Assembly: GCA_038228295.1 (NCBI GenBank)
Contig: JBBRPH010000021.1
Coordinates: forward strand, 10,857-74,856
Direction of reading: 5' to 3'
DNA: 64,000 bases
From: JAICKM01 sp038228295
GTDB taxonomy: Bacteria; Chloroflexota; Chloroflexia; QHBQ01; JAICKM01
How positions within the stretch are numbered: position 1 is the first letter of the stretch; every line of letters begins with the position of its first letter. A program made the translations under genes and the position numbers. Positions 22,121-31,070 of this stretch are shown here, one piece after another. The notes beneath the pieces are model-generated. The model ran no database searches. It was not told where the DNA came from and was given only the letters and a program-made list of their open reading frames with translations.

Positions 22121-23371
22121 TCAAGCAACCCAGTGGCCGTGAACAAAGACCATGACCCACACCAGCATTAGGCTGATCCAGAAGGTGATAATTAGCAAAT
22201 GCACCAAACGTGGTAGCCGACCGGCCCATTGGGCTAACACTAGAAAGCAGGGGAACGCGACCAGCACGAAGCGCGTGGCGCTCATCAGCGGAAAGCTGTT
22301 ATTCGTGTGACCCCAGACGGCCGCCAGGATTGTTGCGGCATAAAGGCCGTAACTAAGGCGGACACGCAACGCGGCGATGGTTAGTGCACTGAACAGTAGG
22401 GTCACGATCAGGTCGAATTTATTGATCGTAAACCCCTGTTCACTCACGAACTTGCCTACCGCAGCTGCAAGTGTGGCCCAGGGCCAACTGACGTGCTGTT
22501 CCGACAGCACAGTCTGTCCTTGCAGATAGCCCAATGGATCCCGCACGATATTGGTAAGATAAACGAAAAAGGCTTCGGTGGTCAACGCCCCTGCGACTGC
22601 CAGCGCAGCGACGGGTAGTAGGTGCCGCTGTGCAAAAGGCGGCCGGCCGCGCCCCCAGTGCCGGAGGGTCGGTCGCCAGCCGCACAAGTATAGATATTCG
22701 ACCGCTAGGGGCAGACCCAGGAAGGCACCCTGAATTTTGGTCAGCCCAGCTAGGGCCACCAAGCCCGCCGCCGGCAGCCAGCGGCCACTGCGGATAGTCC
22801 AGAATGCGCCCAGCACAAGAGCCAGGAATAACGACTCGGTAAACGCCGCGTACAGAAAGAAGGCGGTGGGAAATAGAGCTAGGTAGCCCAACGTCCGCCC
22901 AGCCGTCAACGCGGCGGTATCCGTCTCGACTAACCGGTAGAGCAGGGTAAAAGCGACGAGCGCTGCCAGCGTGCCGGCCAAAAGCCCGGCGGCCGCCATG
23001 TTGCCCAGAGTAAGCAGACTGAGGAGCCGTATTACCAGGGGTAATAGGGGGGAAAAGCGTGCGGTTCCGGTTTGGGGAGCGTAGCCGAGTGCGGCGATCT
23101 TTTCGTACCAGATCGCATCTTGCTGTTCCCACGGGGCAACTAGCCCGGTACCCTGCAAAGGATACTCAACATACGCATATTGGGCAGCTAGGTCAGGGGT
23201 GGGCAGAAGTAGGCCGATCAGCAGCACCCAACTACTTAAGAGCAATCGGGTGCCGACCACAGCGACCAATGCCCACAAAAACGCCCGCCGCCATGCCGCC
23301 CATCCTGTGATAACCACCGTATCCGGCGACACCTTACCTGCTAGGGCTATATCAGGCTCCATTACGCACAT
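22121..23371 (-). CDS. PIG-V-like polyprenol-dependent mannosyltransferase, membrane
   Basis: 416 residues with about 9-10 membrane segments. The first external loop has APWEQQDAIWYEKIAALGYAPQTGTARFSPLLPLVIRLL, matching the PIG-V-like (PF04188, GT76-related) pattern W-x-D-x-x-W-Y-x-x-I-A-x-x-G-Y...FxPLxPL. ALFPTAFFLYAAFTESLFLAL is the second typical block. Such enzymes transfer mannose from a polyprenol donor on the outer face. ATG 23371 overlaps the purC stop by 20 bases; an in-frame ATG at 23362 overlaps by 11 and is equally possible. It is the intact paralog of the broken gene at 20816-21786. Confidence 0.82.
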   Translation of the reverse strand: MCVMEPDIALAGKVSPDTVVITGWAAWRRAFLWALVAVVGTRLLLSSWVLLIGLLLPTPDLAAQYAYVEYPLQGTGLVAPWEQQDAIWYEKIAALGYAPQTGTARFSPLLPLVIRLLSLLTLGNMAAAGLLAGTLAALVAFTLLYRLVETDTAALTAGRTLGYLALFPTAFFLYAAFTESLFLALVLGAFWTIRSGRWLPAAGLVALAGLTKIQGAFLGLPLAVEYLYLCGWRPTLRHWGRGRPPFAQRHLLPVAALAVAGALTTEAFFVYLTNIVRDPLGYLQGQTVLSEQHVSWPWATLAAAVGKFVSEQGFTINKFDLIVTLLFSALTIAALRVRLSYGLYAATILAAVWGHTNNSFPLMSATRFVLVAFPCFLVLAQWAGRLPRLVHLLIITFWISLMLVWVMVFVHGHWVA

Positions 23372-24299
23372 TCTTGCGCGGGGGCAGCACGCCGCCCGTC
23401 AGGCGGGTGTACGCTTCGTGGTAGAGCGCGGCGGTGCGGGCGATGACGGCGGGGGGTAGCGCCGGGGCAGGAGCCGTGCGGTCCCAGCCACTAGCGACCA
23501 GCCAATCACGCACATATTGCTTGTCGAAGCTAGGCTGAGGACCGCCGGGCGCATAGTGGGCTGCGTCCCAGAAGCGTGAGCTATCGGGAGTCAGCAGTTC
23601 ATCAATCAGGATAATCTTATCATCGAGCCGGCCGAACTCCATTTTGGTGTCGGCGATAATGATCCCGCGCGTGTGCGCATAGGCAGCGGCCTCGCGGTAG
23701 ATCGCCAAGCTGGCGGCACGTAACTGCTCGGCGGTGTCCTCGCCCACCAGCATGACTAGTCGGGTGAATGAAATCGGCTCATCATGACCGTGGTCGGCTT
23801 TGGTGGTCGGGGTGAAGATCGGCTCCGGCAACGGTGCGCTTTCGACTAGGCCGGCCGGTAAGGCCACACCGCCGGCCGCCCGCCCGCCGCCGGCCTGGTA
23901 TTCAGTCCAAGCCGAGCCGGCCAGGTAGCCACGCACCACACACTCGATGTCGATCCGCCGCGTGCGCCGCACCAGCATCGTGCGCCCGGCTAGTTTAGCC
24001 TTTTCGCCCACCGGCCAGTCGGCCGTATCAAACGGATAGGCGGCGGGATCGCTGCTGATCAGATGATTGGGCAATAAGTCGCGCGTGCGCGCAAACCAGA
24101 AAGCGGAAAGTTGCGTCAGCACCACGCCGCGCCCTGGTATACCGTCCGGCAGCATCACATCAAACGCCGAAAGGCGGTCGGTGGCGACCATCAGCAGCCG
24201 GTTGCCCAACTCGTAGGTGTCGCGCACCTTACCGCGACCAAATGACGGCAAGGGGAAGTCAGTTTCGGTGACGGCCGGCAAGGCAGCGGGATTGTTCAC
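23352..24299 (-). CDS. purC: SAICAR synthetase (phosphoribosylaminoimidazole-succinocarboxamide synthase)
   Basis: 315 residues, the length of the longer, fungal-type PurC branch. FGRGKVRDTYELGNRLLMVATDRLSAFDVMLPDGIPGRGVVLTQ-type sequence at residues 20-62, CVVRGYLAGSAWTEYQ, ADHGHDEPIS and IIIADTKMEFG are the ATP- and CAIR-binding motifs. It catalyses ATP-dependent addition of aspartate to CAIR. GTG start overlaps the stop of the small membrane protein before it (GTGA). The C-terminus overlaps the PIG-V-like gene, so purine and glycosyltransferase genes are translationally linked here. Confidence 0.96.
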   Translation of the reverse strand: MNNPAALPAVTETDFPLPSFGRGKVRDTYELGNRLLMVATDRLSAFDVMLPDGIPGRGVVLTQLSAFWFARTRDLLPNHLISSDPAAYPFDTADWPVGEKAKLAGRTMLVRRTRRIDIECVVRGYLAGSAWTEYQAGGGRAAGGVALPAGLVESAPLPEPIFTPTTKADHGHDEPISFTRLVMLVGEDTAEQLRAASLAIYREAAAYAHTRGIIIADTKMEFGRLDDKIILIDELLTPDSSRFWDAAHYAPGGPQPSFDKQYVRDWLVASGWDRTAPAPALPPAVIARTAALYHEAYTRLTGGVLPPRKNVRNGA

Positions 24300-24613
24300 G
24301 CCTGCTCCTGCGGTTCAACCCCGCCCGCCCGGCGGATGCCGTCAGGGGTCAGCAGTTCAGCGGTAGCGGCATCCAACGCGGCGCGCTGTTGCAGCGCCAG
24401 GGTACGGGCGGCCCGCTTGCCCTGGCCGCGCAGACGCATCATGTAGACAAATAGCGGCATCAGCAACAGCCAGGCAGCCACTAACCACAGGCGCGCCCCA
24501 TTGAAATCGGCCAGACTGTGCGCCAGCACGATCTGGGTCAACCCGCTACAGGCCAGCAGCAGACCCACGCCGGCCAACGCGATCAGCCGCTTCCGCAGCA
24601 CTACATTAGGCAT
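24296..24613 (-). CDS. small membrane protein, hypothetical
   Basis: 105 residues from ATG 24613; an ATG three codons earlier (24622) is an alternative, and the longer frame to 24694 lies within the upstream gene. Two membrane segments (about residues 10-27 and 43-60) and an Ala/Arg-rich helical tail (RTLALQQRAALDAATAELLTP). The stop overlaps purC and the start overlaps the preceding gene, so it is firmly embedded in the mtaB-purC operon. Family not recognised. Confidence 0.65.
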   Translation of the reverse strand: MPNVVLRKRLIALAGVGLLLACSGLTQIVLAHSLADFNGARLWLVAAWLLLMPLFVYMMRLRGQGKRAARTLALQQRAALDAATAELLTPDGIRRAGGVEPQEQA

Positions 24614-24932
24614 GGTCTGCATCCTCTCCCGGCTGCACCTGCTCGGCGGTCTGTGCGGCGCGGGCATGATCAAACAGTTGTTCCAGCGCCGCATTCGGGC
24701 GCGCTAGTTCGCGGCTCCAGCGCCGCCGGCGCAGCTCAGCATAGATACGGCCGTAGCGGATCGCCACTCCCAGGCTGATCACGGCGAGGGCCAAAAAAAT
24801 CGCCGCGCCGAGCGTGGCCGTTTGTAAACCTAGCGCCAGCGACGACACGATGCAAAAGGATGCGATCCCGACGGCGGCCTGGAAGATAAAGCGTGCGGTG
24901 CCCTCGCTGGGCAAATGATCCGGCACACTCAC
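24606..24932 (-). CDS. small membrane protein, hypothetical
   Basis: 108 residues from GTG 24932, which overlaps the mtaB stop by GTGA and has GGCGGAG 8 bases upstream; ATG 24950 is possible but would overlap mtaB by 22 bases. Two membrane segments (about 13-35 and 40-58) and then a charged helix (AELRRRRWSRELARPNAALEQLFDHAR). Similar in layout to the next gene, without clear sequence identity. Function unknown. Confidence 0.65.
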   Translation of the reverse strand: MSVPDHLPSEGTARFIFQAAVGIASFCIVSSLALGLQTATLGAAIFLALAVISLGVAIRYGRIYAELRRRRWSRELARPNAALEQLFDHARAAQTAEQVQPGEDADHA

Positions 24933-26407
24933 CCGACCGGCTCCGCCCATAGCCCGGCGGCATCAAGCACCGTGACACGCGCAAGGGTGATGGTGTTGGG
25001 CGCAACAGGCCGGGTCGTCTGCACGCGCAAGTAGTTGTCGGTCAACCCGCGCCCGCCCGCCGTGTCAGCAGTCTCCCACAGCACCGGCAGGATGCGGTCA
25101 AGCATCGCCGTGGCGAACGCGGCGTGCCCGGCGACGCCAATGGCGGTCAGCCGCTCCCAGCGCGCGTGGCGGGTGGGCGGGTCCACCTGGCCCGGCATCG
25201 TCAGCGCGGGCGTGCCGGGTCGTCCCGAATAGGGGAAGACATGGACCCCCAGGAAGCCCAGACTCGCGACAAAGGCGCACGTGTCCGCGAACTCGGCTTC
25301 AGTTTCACCGGGGAAGCCGACGATCACATCGGTGGTGATGCCGATGTCGGGCACCGCCGCGCGCACCTGAGCCACAATACGGGCGTACTCCGCTGTGTCG
25401 TAATCGCGCCGCATTCGCGCCAGCGTGGCATCACTGCCGCTTTGCAGCGGCAGGTGCAGGTGCCGGGCCAAGCGCCCGCCCACCTGGGCCTGCACGAACA
25501 GCGGTAATAGGGCCACCGCGTCGGTCGGCTCCAGCGAGGTCAGGCGCAGGCGCGGCACGGTCGTCTCGGCCAGCACACGGGTCACCAACGCCGGCAGGTC
25601 GGGCGCTTCGCTGGGGTCGGCGGCCGCACGTTTGCGTTGCCCGTGGTCGCTGCCATACTTGCCCATATGGGTGCCGGTCAACACGATCTCTTGGGCACCG
25701 CCGGCCAAGCGCGCCCGCACCCGCTCCAGCACGCCCGTTGTCGGCGTGCTGCGCGGCATCCCGCGCGTGAACGGGATGATGCAGAAGGTGCAAAAGTCGT
25801 TGCAGCCGTCTTCCACCTTGACCATCGCGCGTGTTCGCATCCCGGCGGCGGCATCCACCGCCCACAGGTCGGGGTCCGCGCCTTCGGCGGCCTGATCCCC
25901 GTCGGTCGTAGCCCAGTCAGGCAGCGGGCTGAGGCGTTCGGGCGGGACGAAGCCGGACACGCCGGCGCGGCCGCGCGTGCGGGCGCGCACTATGGCGGGC
26001 AAGCCGTCCAGCACCAGGCGCACCAGCTCCGCGCCCTGGCGCGGTGTGACGATCAGCCCAACTTCGGGCATTTCAGCCAGTGTGACCGCGCCGGACTCGG
26101 CATAGCAACCCGTTGCCACCACCAGCGCTGCCGGGTTCGCCCGTGCCACGCGCCGCAACCAAGCCCGTGATTTGCGGTCGGCCACCGCTGTGACACTGCA
26201 CGTATTGACCACATAGACTTCGGCGGGCGCGCTGGGCGGCACCAGTTGGAAGCCTGCACTACGGAACGCGCCGATAGCCTGCTGCGTATCGCTCTGATTC
26301 ACCTTGCAGCCTAATGTGACAAATGCCACGCGCGGCGGCCCGTCGTCTCCCGCCGAGGGCACAGGACGACGCGGCAACAGGGTCAAATTCGCTATCGGCA
26401 CAGCCAT
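24929..26407 (-). CDS. mtaB: tRNA t6A37 methylthiotransferase MtaB, radical SAM
   Basis: 492 residues. N-terminal UPF0004 domain with cluster ligands Cys34 (TLGCKVNQ), Cys70 (NTCSV) and Cys101 (ATGCYAE); radical SAM domain with CNDFCTFC (Cys202, 206, 209); TRAM-like C-terminus. The TLGCKVNQ motif separates MtaB from MiaB and RimO. It converts t6A to ms2t6A at position 37 of ANN-decoding tRNAs. It carries about 40 residues more than usual between the first two domains (near 150-190). First gene of the operon that continues into purC and purS, with a strong promoter at 26448-26477. Confidence 0.94.
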   Translation of the reverse strand: MAVPIANLTLLPRRPVPSAGDDGPPRVAFVTLGCKVNQSDTQQAIGAFRSAGFQLVPPSAPAEVYVVNTCSVTAVADRKSRAWLRRVARANPAALVVATGCYAESGAVTLAEMPEVGLIVTPRQGAELVRLVLDGLPAIVRARTRGRAGVSGFVPPERLSPLPDWATTDGDQAAEGADPDLWAVDAAAGMRTRAMVKVEDGCNDFCTFCIIPFTRGMPRSTPTTGVLERVRARLAGGAQEIVLTGTHMGKYGSDHGQRKRAAADPSEAPDLPALVTRVLAETTVPRLRLTSLEPTDAVALLPLFVQAQVGGRLARHLHLPLQSGSDATLARMRRDYDTAEYARIVAQVRAAVPDIGITTDVIVGFPGETEAEFADTCAFVASLGFLGVHVFPYSGRPGTPALTMPGQVDPPTRHARWERLTAIGVAGHAAFATAMLDRILPVLWETADTAGGRGLTDNYLRVQTTRPVAPNTITLARVTVLDAAGLWAEPVG

Positions 26408-26447
26408 TAGGTTTGCTCTCTTCTAAATGAATAGACACGCCTGTTTG

Positions 26448-26477
26448 ATTATACGGATCAGGCACGGCCGGAGTCAA
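26448..26477 (-). promoter_or_regulatory. sigma-70 promoter of the mtaB-purC-purS operon
   Basis: On the minus strand TTGACT (26477-26472), 18-base spacer, TATAAT (26453-26448). Leader of about 35 nt ending in AGAAGAGAG before the mtaB ATG. No other strong promoter is visible down to the gene ending at 19221. Confidence 0.7.
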
Positions 26478-26529
26478 GCGCGGCCCAGGTCGCGCTCCAG
26501 ACTAGGTGGCGTCCCAGGCGGCACGCCAC

Positions 26530-29151
26530 CTAACGGCCCGCGTTGTGCAAGCGGGCCAAATCCACGCCGAGTAACCCAAGCAACACATCATAAGGCGACG
26601 CATTCGCGGGGTGCAACTCAAAGCGATTGCGCTCGAAATATTGCACGGTATAGGGCAGACCGTCGGTGGCCGAGACCTCGGTAAACTCCTCGCTGATCGG
26701 GTAGCCGAAGATTGGCAGCCCACCGTGAGCCTGCCAATAGGCCAGGAACGGCCCGGCCAGCCGATGGCCGGTCTGCGGGAAGTAGCGGTGCGACGCATCC
26801 GTGTTGCCGACCGCAGCGGCGGTGAAGATGCGGCCGGCCGTGAGGTCGCGGCCCAGCAGACCAAGCAACACGTCATAAGGCGGCGCATTCGCCGGATGCA
26901 ACTCAAAGCGATTACGCTCGAAATACTGCACGGTATAGGGCAGACTGTCGGTGGCCGAGACCTCGGTAAACTCCTCGCTGATCGGGTAGCCGAAGATCGG
27001 CAGTCCGCCGTGGACCTGCCAATAGGCCAGGAACGGCTCACGCAGAGTGTGAGCGACCGCCGTGAAGTAGGTCACGCCGGGTTGTCTCGGATCGGTGATC
27101 CCGGCAAAGGCCGCTATCGGATCGGTCGGTGGTGGGGCTAGGGTCGGCAGCACAGTGGGCATAGCCGGCGCGGGTGTGGCGGCCGGCGTGGCGGCACCGC
27201 CCGGCCCGAAATTGACCACGCGCACCGTGCCGGGCCGGCCATCCAGATCAAAAGACACCGGCGCCGGCACAGGGCTGCCGTCACGACTGCTCAGGCCCAC
27301 GGTGTAGCTGCCGGCCGACAGGTTATCGAAGTGGTAGAAGCCGCTTACGTCGGCGTTACCGTACTGAAACGCACGCACGCCGTTGCCCACTTGCAGATAG
27401 ACCTGCACAAACGGCAGCGCCGGCCCACTAATAGTACCTTCGATCCGCGCCCCCGTCCCGGTATTCGGCGGCGGGGTGGGACCAGGCGTGGCGCCGGCCA
27501 AATCCACAGTTAGCGCCGTTGAAGCCAGAGCATTACTGCGCGCACCCAACGCAAACAACGTGCCGGTGCCCGCGCCTAGCTCGTCGGGAATACGGATCGG
27601 TGCAGTGAAGCGCCCGTCGCCGTCGGCCTGCCCGCTGCCGAGTTCATGGTTCGCTCCTTCGGGTCCGGTCATCCGCAGGCCCACGGCTTCATCCGGCCCA
27701 TAGCCGCGCCCGCTCAGGCTAAGAGTCGCGCCCGGTAAGCCGTGATTCGGGGCAAGGGTTAGGCCGGCCGGTGCGGCGGTGGCGGTCGGCAGCACCGGAG
27801 GGGTTGTGGGAACTACGCCGGTGGCGGTCAGCGGCACAGGGGGGATTGTGGGAGGTAAGCCGGTGACCGTCGGTAGGACAGTGGCTGTCGGGCGCACTGG
27901 TGTCACACTAGGCGCGACCGCCGCCAGCGCCCGGCGCAAGTTCAGCCGCCCCGCGCCATAGTGCGGGTCCCAGCCGGTGGGACCGAGGTCGTCACTGCTG
28001 TCTTGCAGAATACGTTGCACCTCATCGGCGCTCAGATTGGGCCGCACCGAGAGCAACAACGCCGCCGCACCGGCCACCAGCGGGGCCGCCGATGAGGTGC
28101 CGCTGGCCCACTCGTAGCCCAGGTGGTCGGCGCTCCAGCCGGTGCTGAGAATATCCACACCCGGCGCGGCTAGGTCTACAAAAGGGCCATACGACGAGAA
28201 CACGGCGGCGTGATCGTCATGGTCGGTGGCGGCCACGGCAATTGCCTCGACGAAGCCGGCGGGGTAACGCGCAGTGCCGTCGGGTGTATTGCCCGCTGAG
28301 GCTACGACTACTACGTTGTGCAGGTGCGCGTAATGCACCGCCTCTTGCATCGAAGTCGCCGGGTATTCGACACCCGCGCTAACATTGATCACCCGTGCGC
28401 CGTGGTCTACCGCGAAATGGATGCCGCGTGCGAAGTCACCGACATTGCCGCCGCCGTCGCGGTCCAAGATTTTGACCGGCATCACGCGCACGTTAGGAGC
28501 TACCCCCGCGACACCGAGGCCGTTGTTGAACAGCGCGGCGACCAGGCCGCTGGTGTAGGTGCCGTGGCCGTTATCATCGCTGGTGTCTGTCGTGTCGGCC
28601 ACGAAGTTGTAGCCGGCCACCAACTGGCCGGCCAAATCGGGGTGGCCGGCGGCTACCCCGGTGTCAATCATGGCGACGATGATACTGCGGCTGCCTGTCG
28701 TATAGTCCCAGGCCGCCGGCGCGCTGATCTGCGGCAGGTACCACTGGCGCGGGTAGAGCGTGTCGTTCGGTACAACCGCCGCCTGCAACCGCCTATCGGG
28801 TTCGGCGTAGGCCACGCCCGGCACGGCGGCCAATGCCCGCACCGCAGCGGCCACATTCAGCGTGCCCCGGCCGGCGCGCAACCGGTACAGCCCCGTGCCG
28901 TCAAGCGCTTCGCTGCGATCCAACCCCCACGCCGCGCGCGTTTGCGCTAACACCGCCGGCACGCTCCCGGCACACAGTTGCACCAACACGCCGGCTTGCG
29001 GAGTGCGAAGGATGGAGTACGGATTGATCGGCGCGGCGGATAGGCCGACGACGCGCGCATTACCGATCCCACCTGTGCAGGCTAACAAGATAAGAGACAG
29101 GATGAGTGCAGTTAGACCACGCGGGATCAGGTGGTGTGCTGTGTGTGCCAT
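26530..29151 (-). CDS. subtilisin-like (S8) serine protease lipoprotein with surface modules
   Basis: 873 residues from ATG 29151 (GGAG 10 bases upstream); the frame is open to 29259 but the lipoprotein signal fits the inner start. LILLAC places the lipid-modified Cys at 25. The S8 domain has Asp163 (IDTG), His196 (NGHGT), oxyanion Asn288 (ASAGN) and Ser353 (GTSSAAP). Before it lies an I9-like propeptide. After it come a Pro/Thr linker (about 430-475), an IPT-like region, a carboxypeptidase-regulatory-like fold (IEGTISG...FDNLSAGSYTVGL) and two near-identical 95-residue modules (FLAYWQ.HGGLPIFGYPISEEF ... VQYFERNRFELHP). It is a membrane-anchored surface protease; the modules may bind a wall component. 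Confidence 0.9.
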   Translation of the reverse strand: MAHTAHHLIPRGLTALILSLILLACTGGIGNARVVGLSAAPINPYSILRTPQAGVLVQLCAGSVPAVLAQTRAAWGLDRSEALDGTGLYRLRAGRGTLNVAAAVRALAAVPGVAYAEPDRRLQAAVVPNDTLYPRQWYLPQISAPAAWDYTTGSRSIIVAMIDTGVAAGHPDLAGQLVAGYNFVADTTDTSDDNGHGTYTSGLVAALFNNGLGVAGVAPNVRVMPVKILDRDGGGNVGDFARGIHFAVDHGARVINVSAGVEYPATSMQEAVHYAHLHNVVVVASAGNTPDGTARYPAGFVEAIAVAATDHDDHAAVFSSYGPFVDLAAPGVDILSTGWSADHLGYEWASGTSSAAPLVAGAAALLLSVRPNLSADEVQRILQDSSDDLGPTGWDPHYGAGRLNLRRALAAVAPSVTPVRPTATVLPTVTGLPPTIPPVPLTATGVVPTTPPVLPTATAAPAGLTLAPNHGLPGATLSLSGRGYGPDEAVGLRMTGPEGANHELGSGQADGDGRFTAPIRIPDELGAGTGTLFALGARSNALASTALTVDLAGATPGPTPPPNTGTGARIEGTISGPALPFVQVYLQVGNGVRAFQYGNADVSGFYHFDNLSAGSYTVGLSSRDGSPVPAPVSFDLDGRPGTVRVVNFGPGGAATPAATPAPAMPTVLPTLAPPPTDPIAAFAGITDPRQPGVTYFTAVAHTLREPFLAYWQVHGGLPIFGYPISEEFTEVSATDSLPYTVQYFERNRFELHPANAPPYDVLLGLLGRDLTAGRIFTAAAVGNTDASHRYFPQTGHRLAGPFLAYWQAHGGLPIFGYPISEEFTEVSATDGLPYTVQYFERNRFELHPANASPYDVLLGLLGVDLARLHNAGR
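26578..27037. repeat. two 175-bp direct repeats encoding a C-terminal surface module
   Basis: 26578-26752 and 26863-27037 are the same sequence with roughly ten differences, offset by 285 bases. They encode consecutive copies of the GYPISEEF/VQYFERNRFELHP module of the S8 protease. The high identity at wobble positions suggests a recent duplication or gene conversion. Confidence 0.85.
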
Positions 29152-29260
29152 GTGCGGATGCTCCAACAGGACAAGGGCTGGGACGAAGCCGACCCGACCA
29201 ACCGGGCGTAGGCTATGCGATGTGACCCGTGAAACGTGCAAAACTACACTGCTTATCATT

Positions 29261-29269
29261 ATTATACCA
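29261..29269 (-). promoter_or_regulatory. extended -10 promoter of the S8 protease (TGGTATAAT)
   Basis: TGG plus TATAAT on the minus strand at 29269-29261; no good -35. Leader of about 100 nt contains an ACGTGAAACG-type repeat word (29222-29245). Downstream, 29270-29480 holds no gene that I can support; it has a CCGGCTTTAAGCCGG-like hairpin word near 29297 and little else. Confidence 0.5.
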
Positions 29270-29481
29270 GAGTGACTACGATTCGTCGTAACGCGCCGGC
29301 TTAAAGCCGGGGATCAATCGTTCTCGCCATGTGGACCATAGCCACACCTGCGCGCCTGACCCTTGTGTATGTAGCCCACACCCTATACAACGTATGGCCC
29401 CGCCGTTGGGTGCAACCCGCATGAGCGGCTGCGTAGCGGCAGTCGCCCATGCGGGTCGCTTCGTACTCTTGGCCCGGCAAG

Positions 29482-29537
29482 TTGACTCCGCAGGTGACAG
29501 TGCCCTATACTTAGCCGACAGTGCCCTATACTTAGCC
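29482..29537 (+). promoter_or_regulatory. ctpA promoter with tandemly duplicated -10 region
   Basis: TTGACT at 29482-29487, an 18-base spacer and TATACT at 29506-29511. The 21-base unit GACAGTGCCCTATACTTAGCC occurs twice in tandem (29496-29516 and 29517-29537), so a second TATACT lies at 29527-29532 without a matching -35. Confidence 0.6.
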
Positions 29538-29599
29538 ATCTGTTGCTAATGGATCACACACCGGCCGGCTGCGGCGGCAAACTGGAGGGAATCGCGAGT

Positions 29600-31042
29600 A
29601 TGAATGATAACCGTGGTAAAACTGTCCTGAGCCTGCTGGTGACACTGGGGCTGCTTTTCGCGTTTGGCTTAGGCGCGCTCAGCACTTATGTGTTGTTGCC
29701 GAGCCAGGGCGGGATTCGCGTGCCCGATAGCGGTAGCGGCGATTTACCGACCGTCGTCGGCAACGCCCAGACTCCGCAAGCGGGAGGAGCGCGGGTCACC
29801 GCCACGCCATCCAAGAACCTTAATGATCAGATGAAGAGCTTTTACGACGTGCTGGATCTGATCAACAAAGAATCGTACTATCGGCCCGCCGATCAGCAGA
29901 AGTTGGTCTATGGGGCGATCCAGGGCATGATGGGCGCGGTCGGTGACGACTACACACGCTACGAAACGCCACAACAGGCATCCGATACCAACCAGCAGAT
30001 GGCGGGCGAGACCTTTGCCGGCGTGGGGCTGTATGTCGAAACGGTGGATAACCTACCCACCGTGGCCGGCCCGATCCCCAACACGCCCGCCGCACACGCC
30101 GGCTTGCGCGCGCACGATATTCTCGCCAAAGTAGACGGGCGGGACATCACCAAATTGCCGCTTGACGGGGTGGTGCAATTGATTCGCGGCCCGGCAGGCA
30201 GCAAGGTGCGGCTGACCATTGTGCGCAGCGGGCAAGCGCCGTTCGATGTGGAACTGACACGGGCGATTATCAACGTGCCGCAGGTGGCGACCGAGATTCG
30301 TCCGGACGGCGTGGCCGTGCTGACGGTCAGCATCTTCGGCGAAAAGACGACCGAGCAACTAGACGCAGGCATTCGCCAAGCTAAAGACCAGCACGCAAAG
30401 GGCATCATCCTCGATCTCCGCAACAACGGGGGCGGCTTCGTTACCGATGCCCAGCAGATGATCGGCCGCTTCATTTCGCCCGAAATGGGCAAAAAGTTTA
30501 ACGATGTGGCGCTCTATTACTCCTATTCACGCGACGGCAGCAACGAAAAGGCACAGCAGATCATCCGCGACGGCGAGAGTGTCTACGATGTGCCGCTGGT
30601 GGTGCTGGTCAACGGCGGCACGGCTAGTGCCTCGGAGATCACGTCGGGTGCACTATCCGACTACGGGCGGGCGATCCTGATCGGCGAGCAGACCTTCGGC
30701 AAGGGATCGGTGCAAAATGTGCATCAACTAGCCGATGGATCGAGCGCACGCATCACCATCGCGCACTGGCTATCGCCAGCTAAGCGCGACATCAACCCGC
30801 GCCCGACCGCGACCGCCGTGCCGAGCGCGACCGCAACTGCGCTGCCTACTCTGACCCCCACGCCGGCTGTTAGCCCGACGGCGCTGCCGCCGGGTATCAC
30901 GCCCACCGCCGTGCCGCCACCGGTGAAGCGTGACCGTGGCATCACACCCGATATTGAACTGATCCGCACTGACGAAGACTTCAGCAAAGGACGCGACCCG
31001 CAGCTTGATCGGGGGGTGCAATATCTACTGACAGGTAAGTAG
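29600..31042 (+). CDS. C-terminal processing (S41, CtpA-type) protease
   Basis: 480 residues from ATG 29600, preceded by GGAGGG; the frame is open to 29543. One N-terminal membrane segment (about 8-32) anchors it facing outwards. A PDZ domain spans about 130-215 (YVETVDNLPTVAGPIPNTPAAHAGLRAHD). The S41 domain has LDLRNNGGG, NGGTASASE with the likely nucleophile Ser343, and FGKGSVQ with Lys368, 25 residues apart as in D1 processing peptidase. Odd: about 50 Pro/Thr/Val-rich residues (near 395-445) interrupt the catalytic domain between WLSPAKRDI and GITPDIE, which are normally adjacent. Such proteases degrade or trim envelope proteins from their C-termini. Confidence 0.92.
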   Translation: MNDNRGKTVLSLLVTLGLLFAFGLGALSTYVLLPSQGGIRVPDSGSGDLPTVVGNAQTPQAGGARVTATPSKNLNDQMKSFYDVLDLINKESYYRPADQQKLVYGAIQGMMGAVGDDYTRYETPQQASDTNQQMAGETFAGVGLYVETVDNLPTVAGPIPNTPAAHAGLRAHDILAKVDGRDITKLPLDGVVQLIRGPAGSKVRLTIVRSGQAPFDVELTRAIINVPQVATEIRPDGVAVLTVSIFGEKTTEQLDAGIRQAKDQHAKGIILDLRNNGGGFVTDAQQMIGRFISPEMGKKFNDVALYYSYSRDGSNEKAQQIIRDGESVYDVPLVVLVNGGTASASEITSGALSDYGRAILIGEQTFGKGSVQNVHQLADGSSARITIAHWLSPAKRDINPRPTATAVPSATATALPTLTPTPAVSPTALPPGITPTAVPPPVKRDRGITPDIELIRTDEDFSKGRDPQLDRGVQYLLTGK

Positions 31043-31070
31043 GTCGTATCGCATAATCTATAAGGCGCAG

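Noticed and set aside
29276..29539. 87-codon minus-strand frame with AKYRALS repeated
   Set aside because: The repeat is only the tandem duplication of the ctpA promoter read backwards; no start signal or family.
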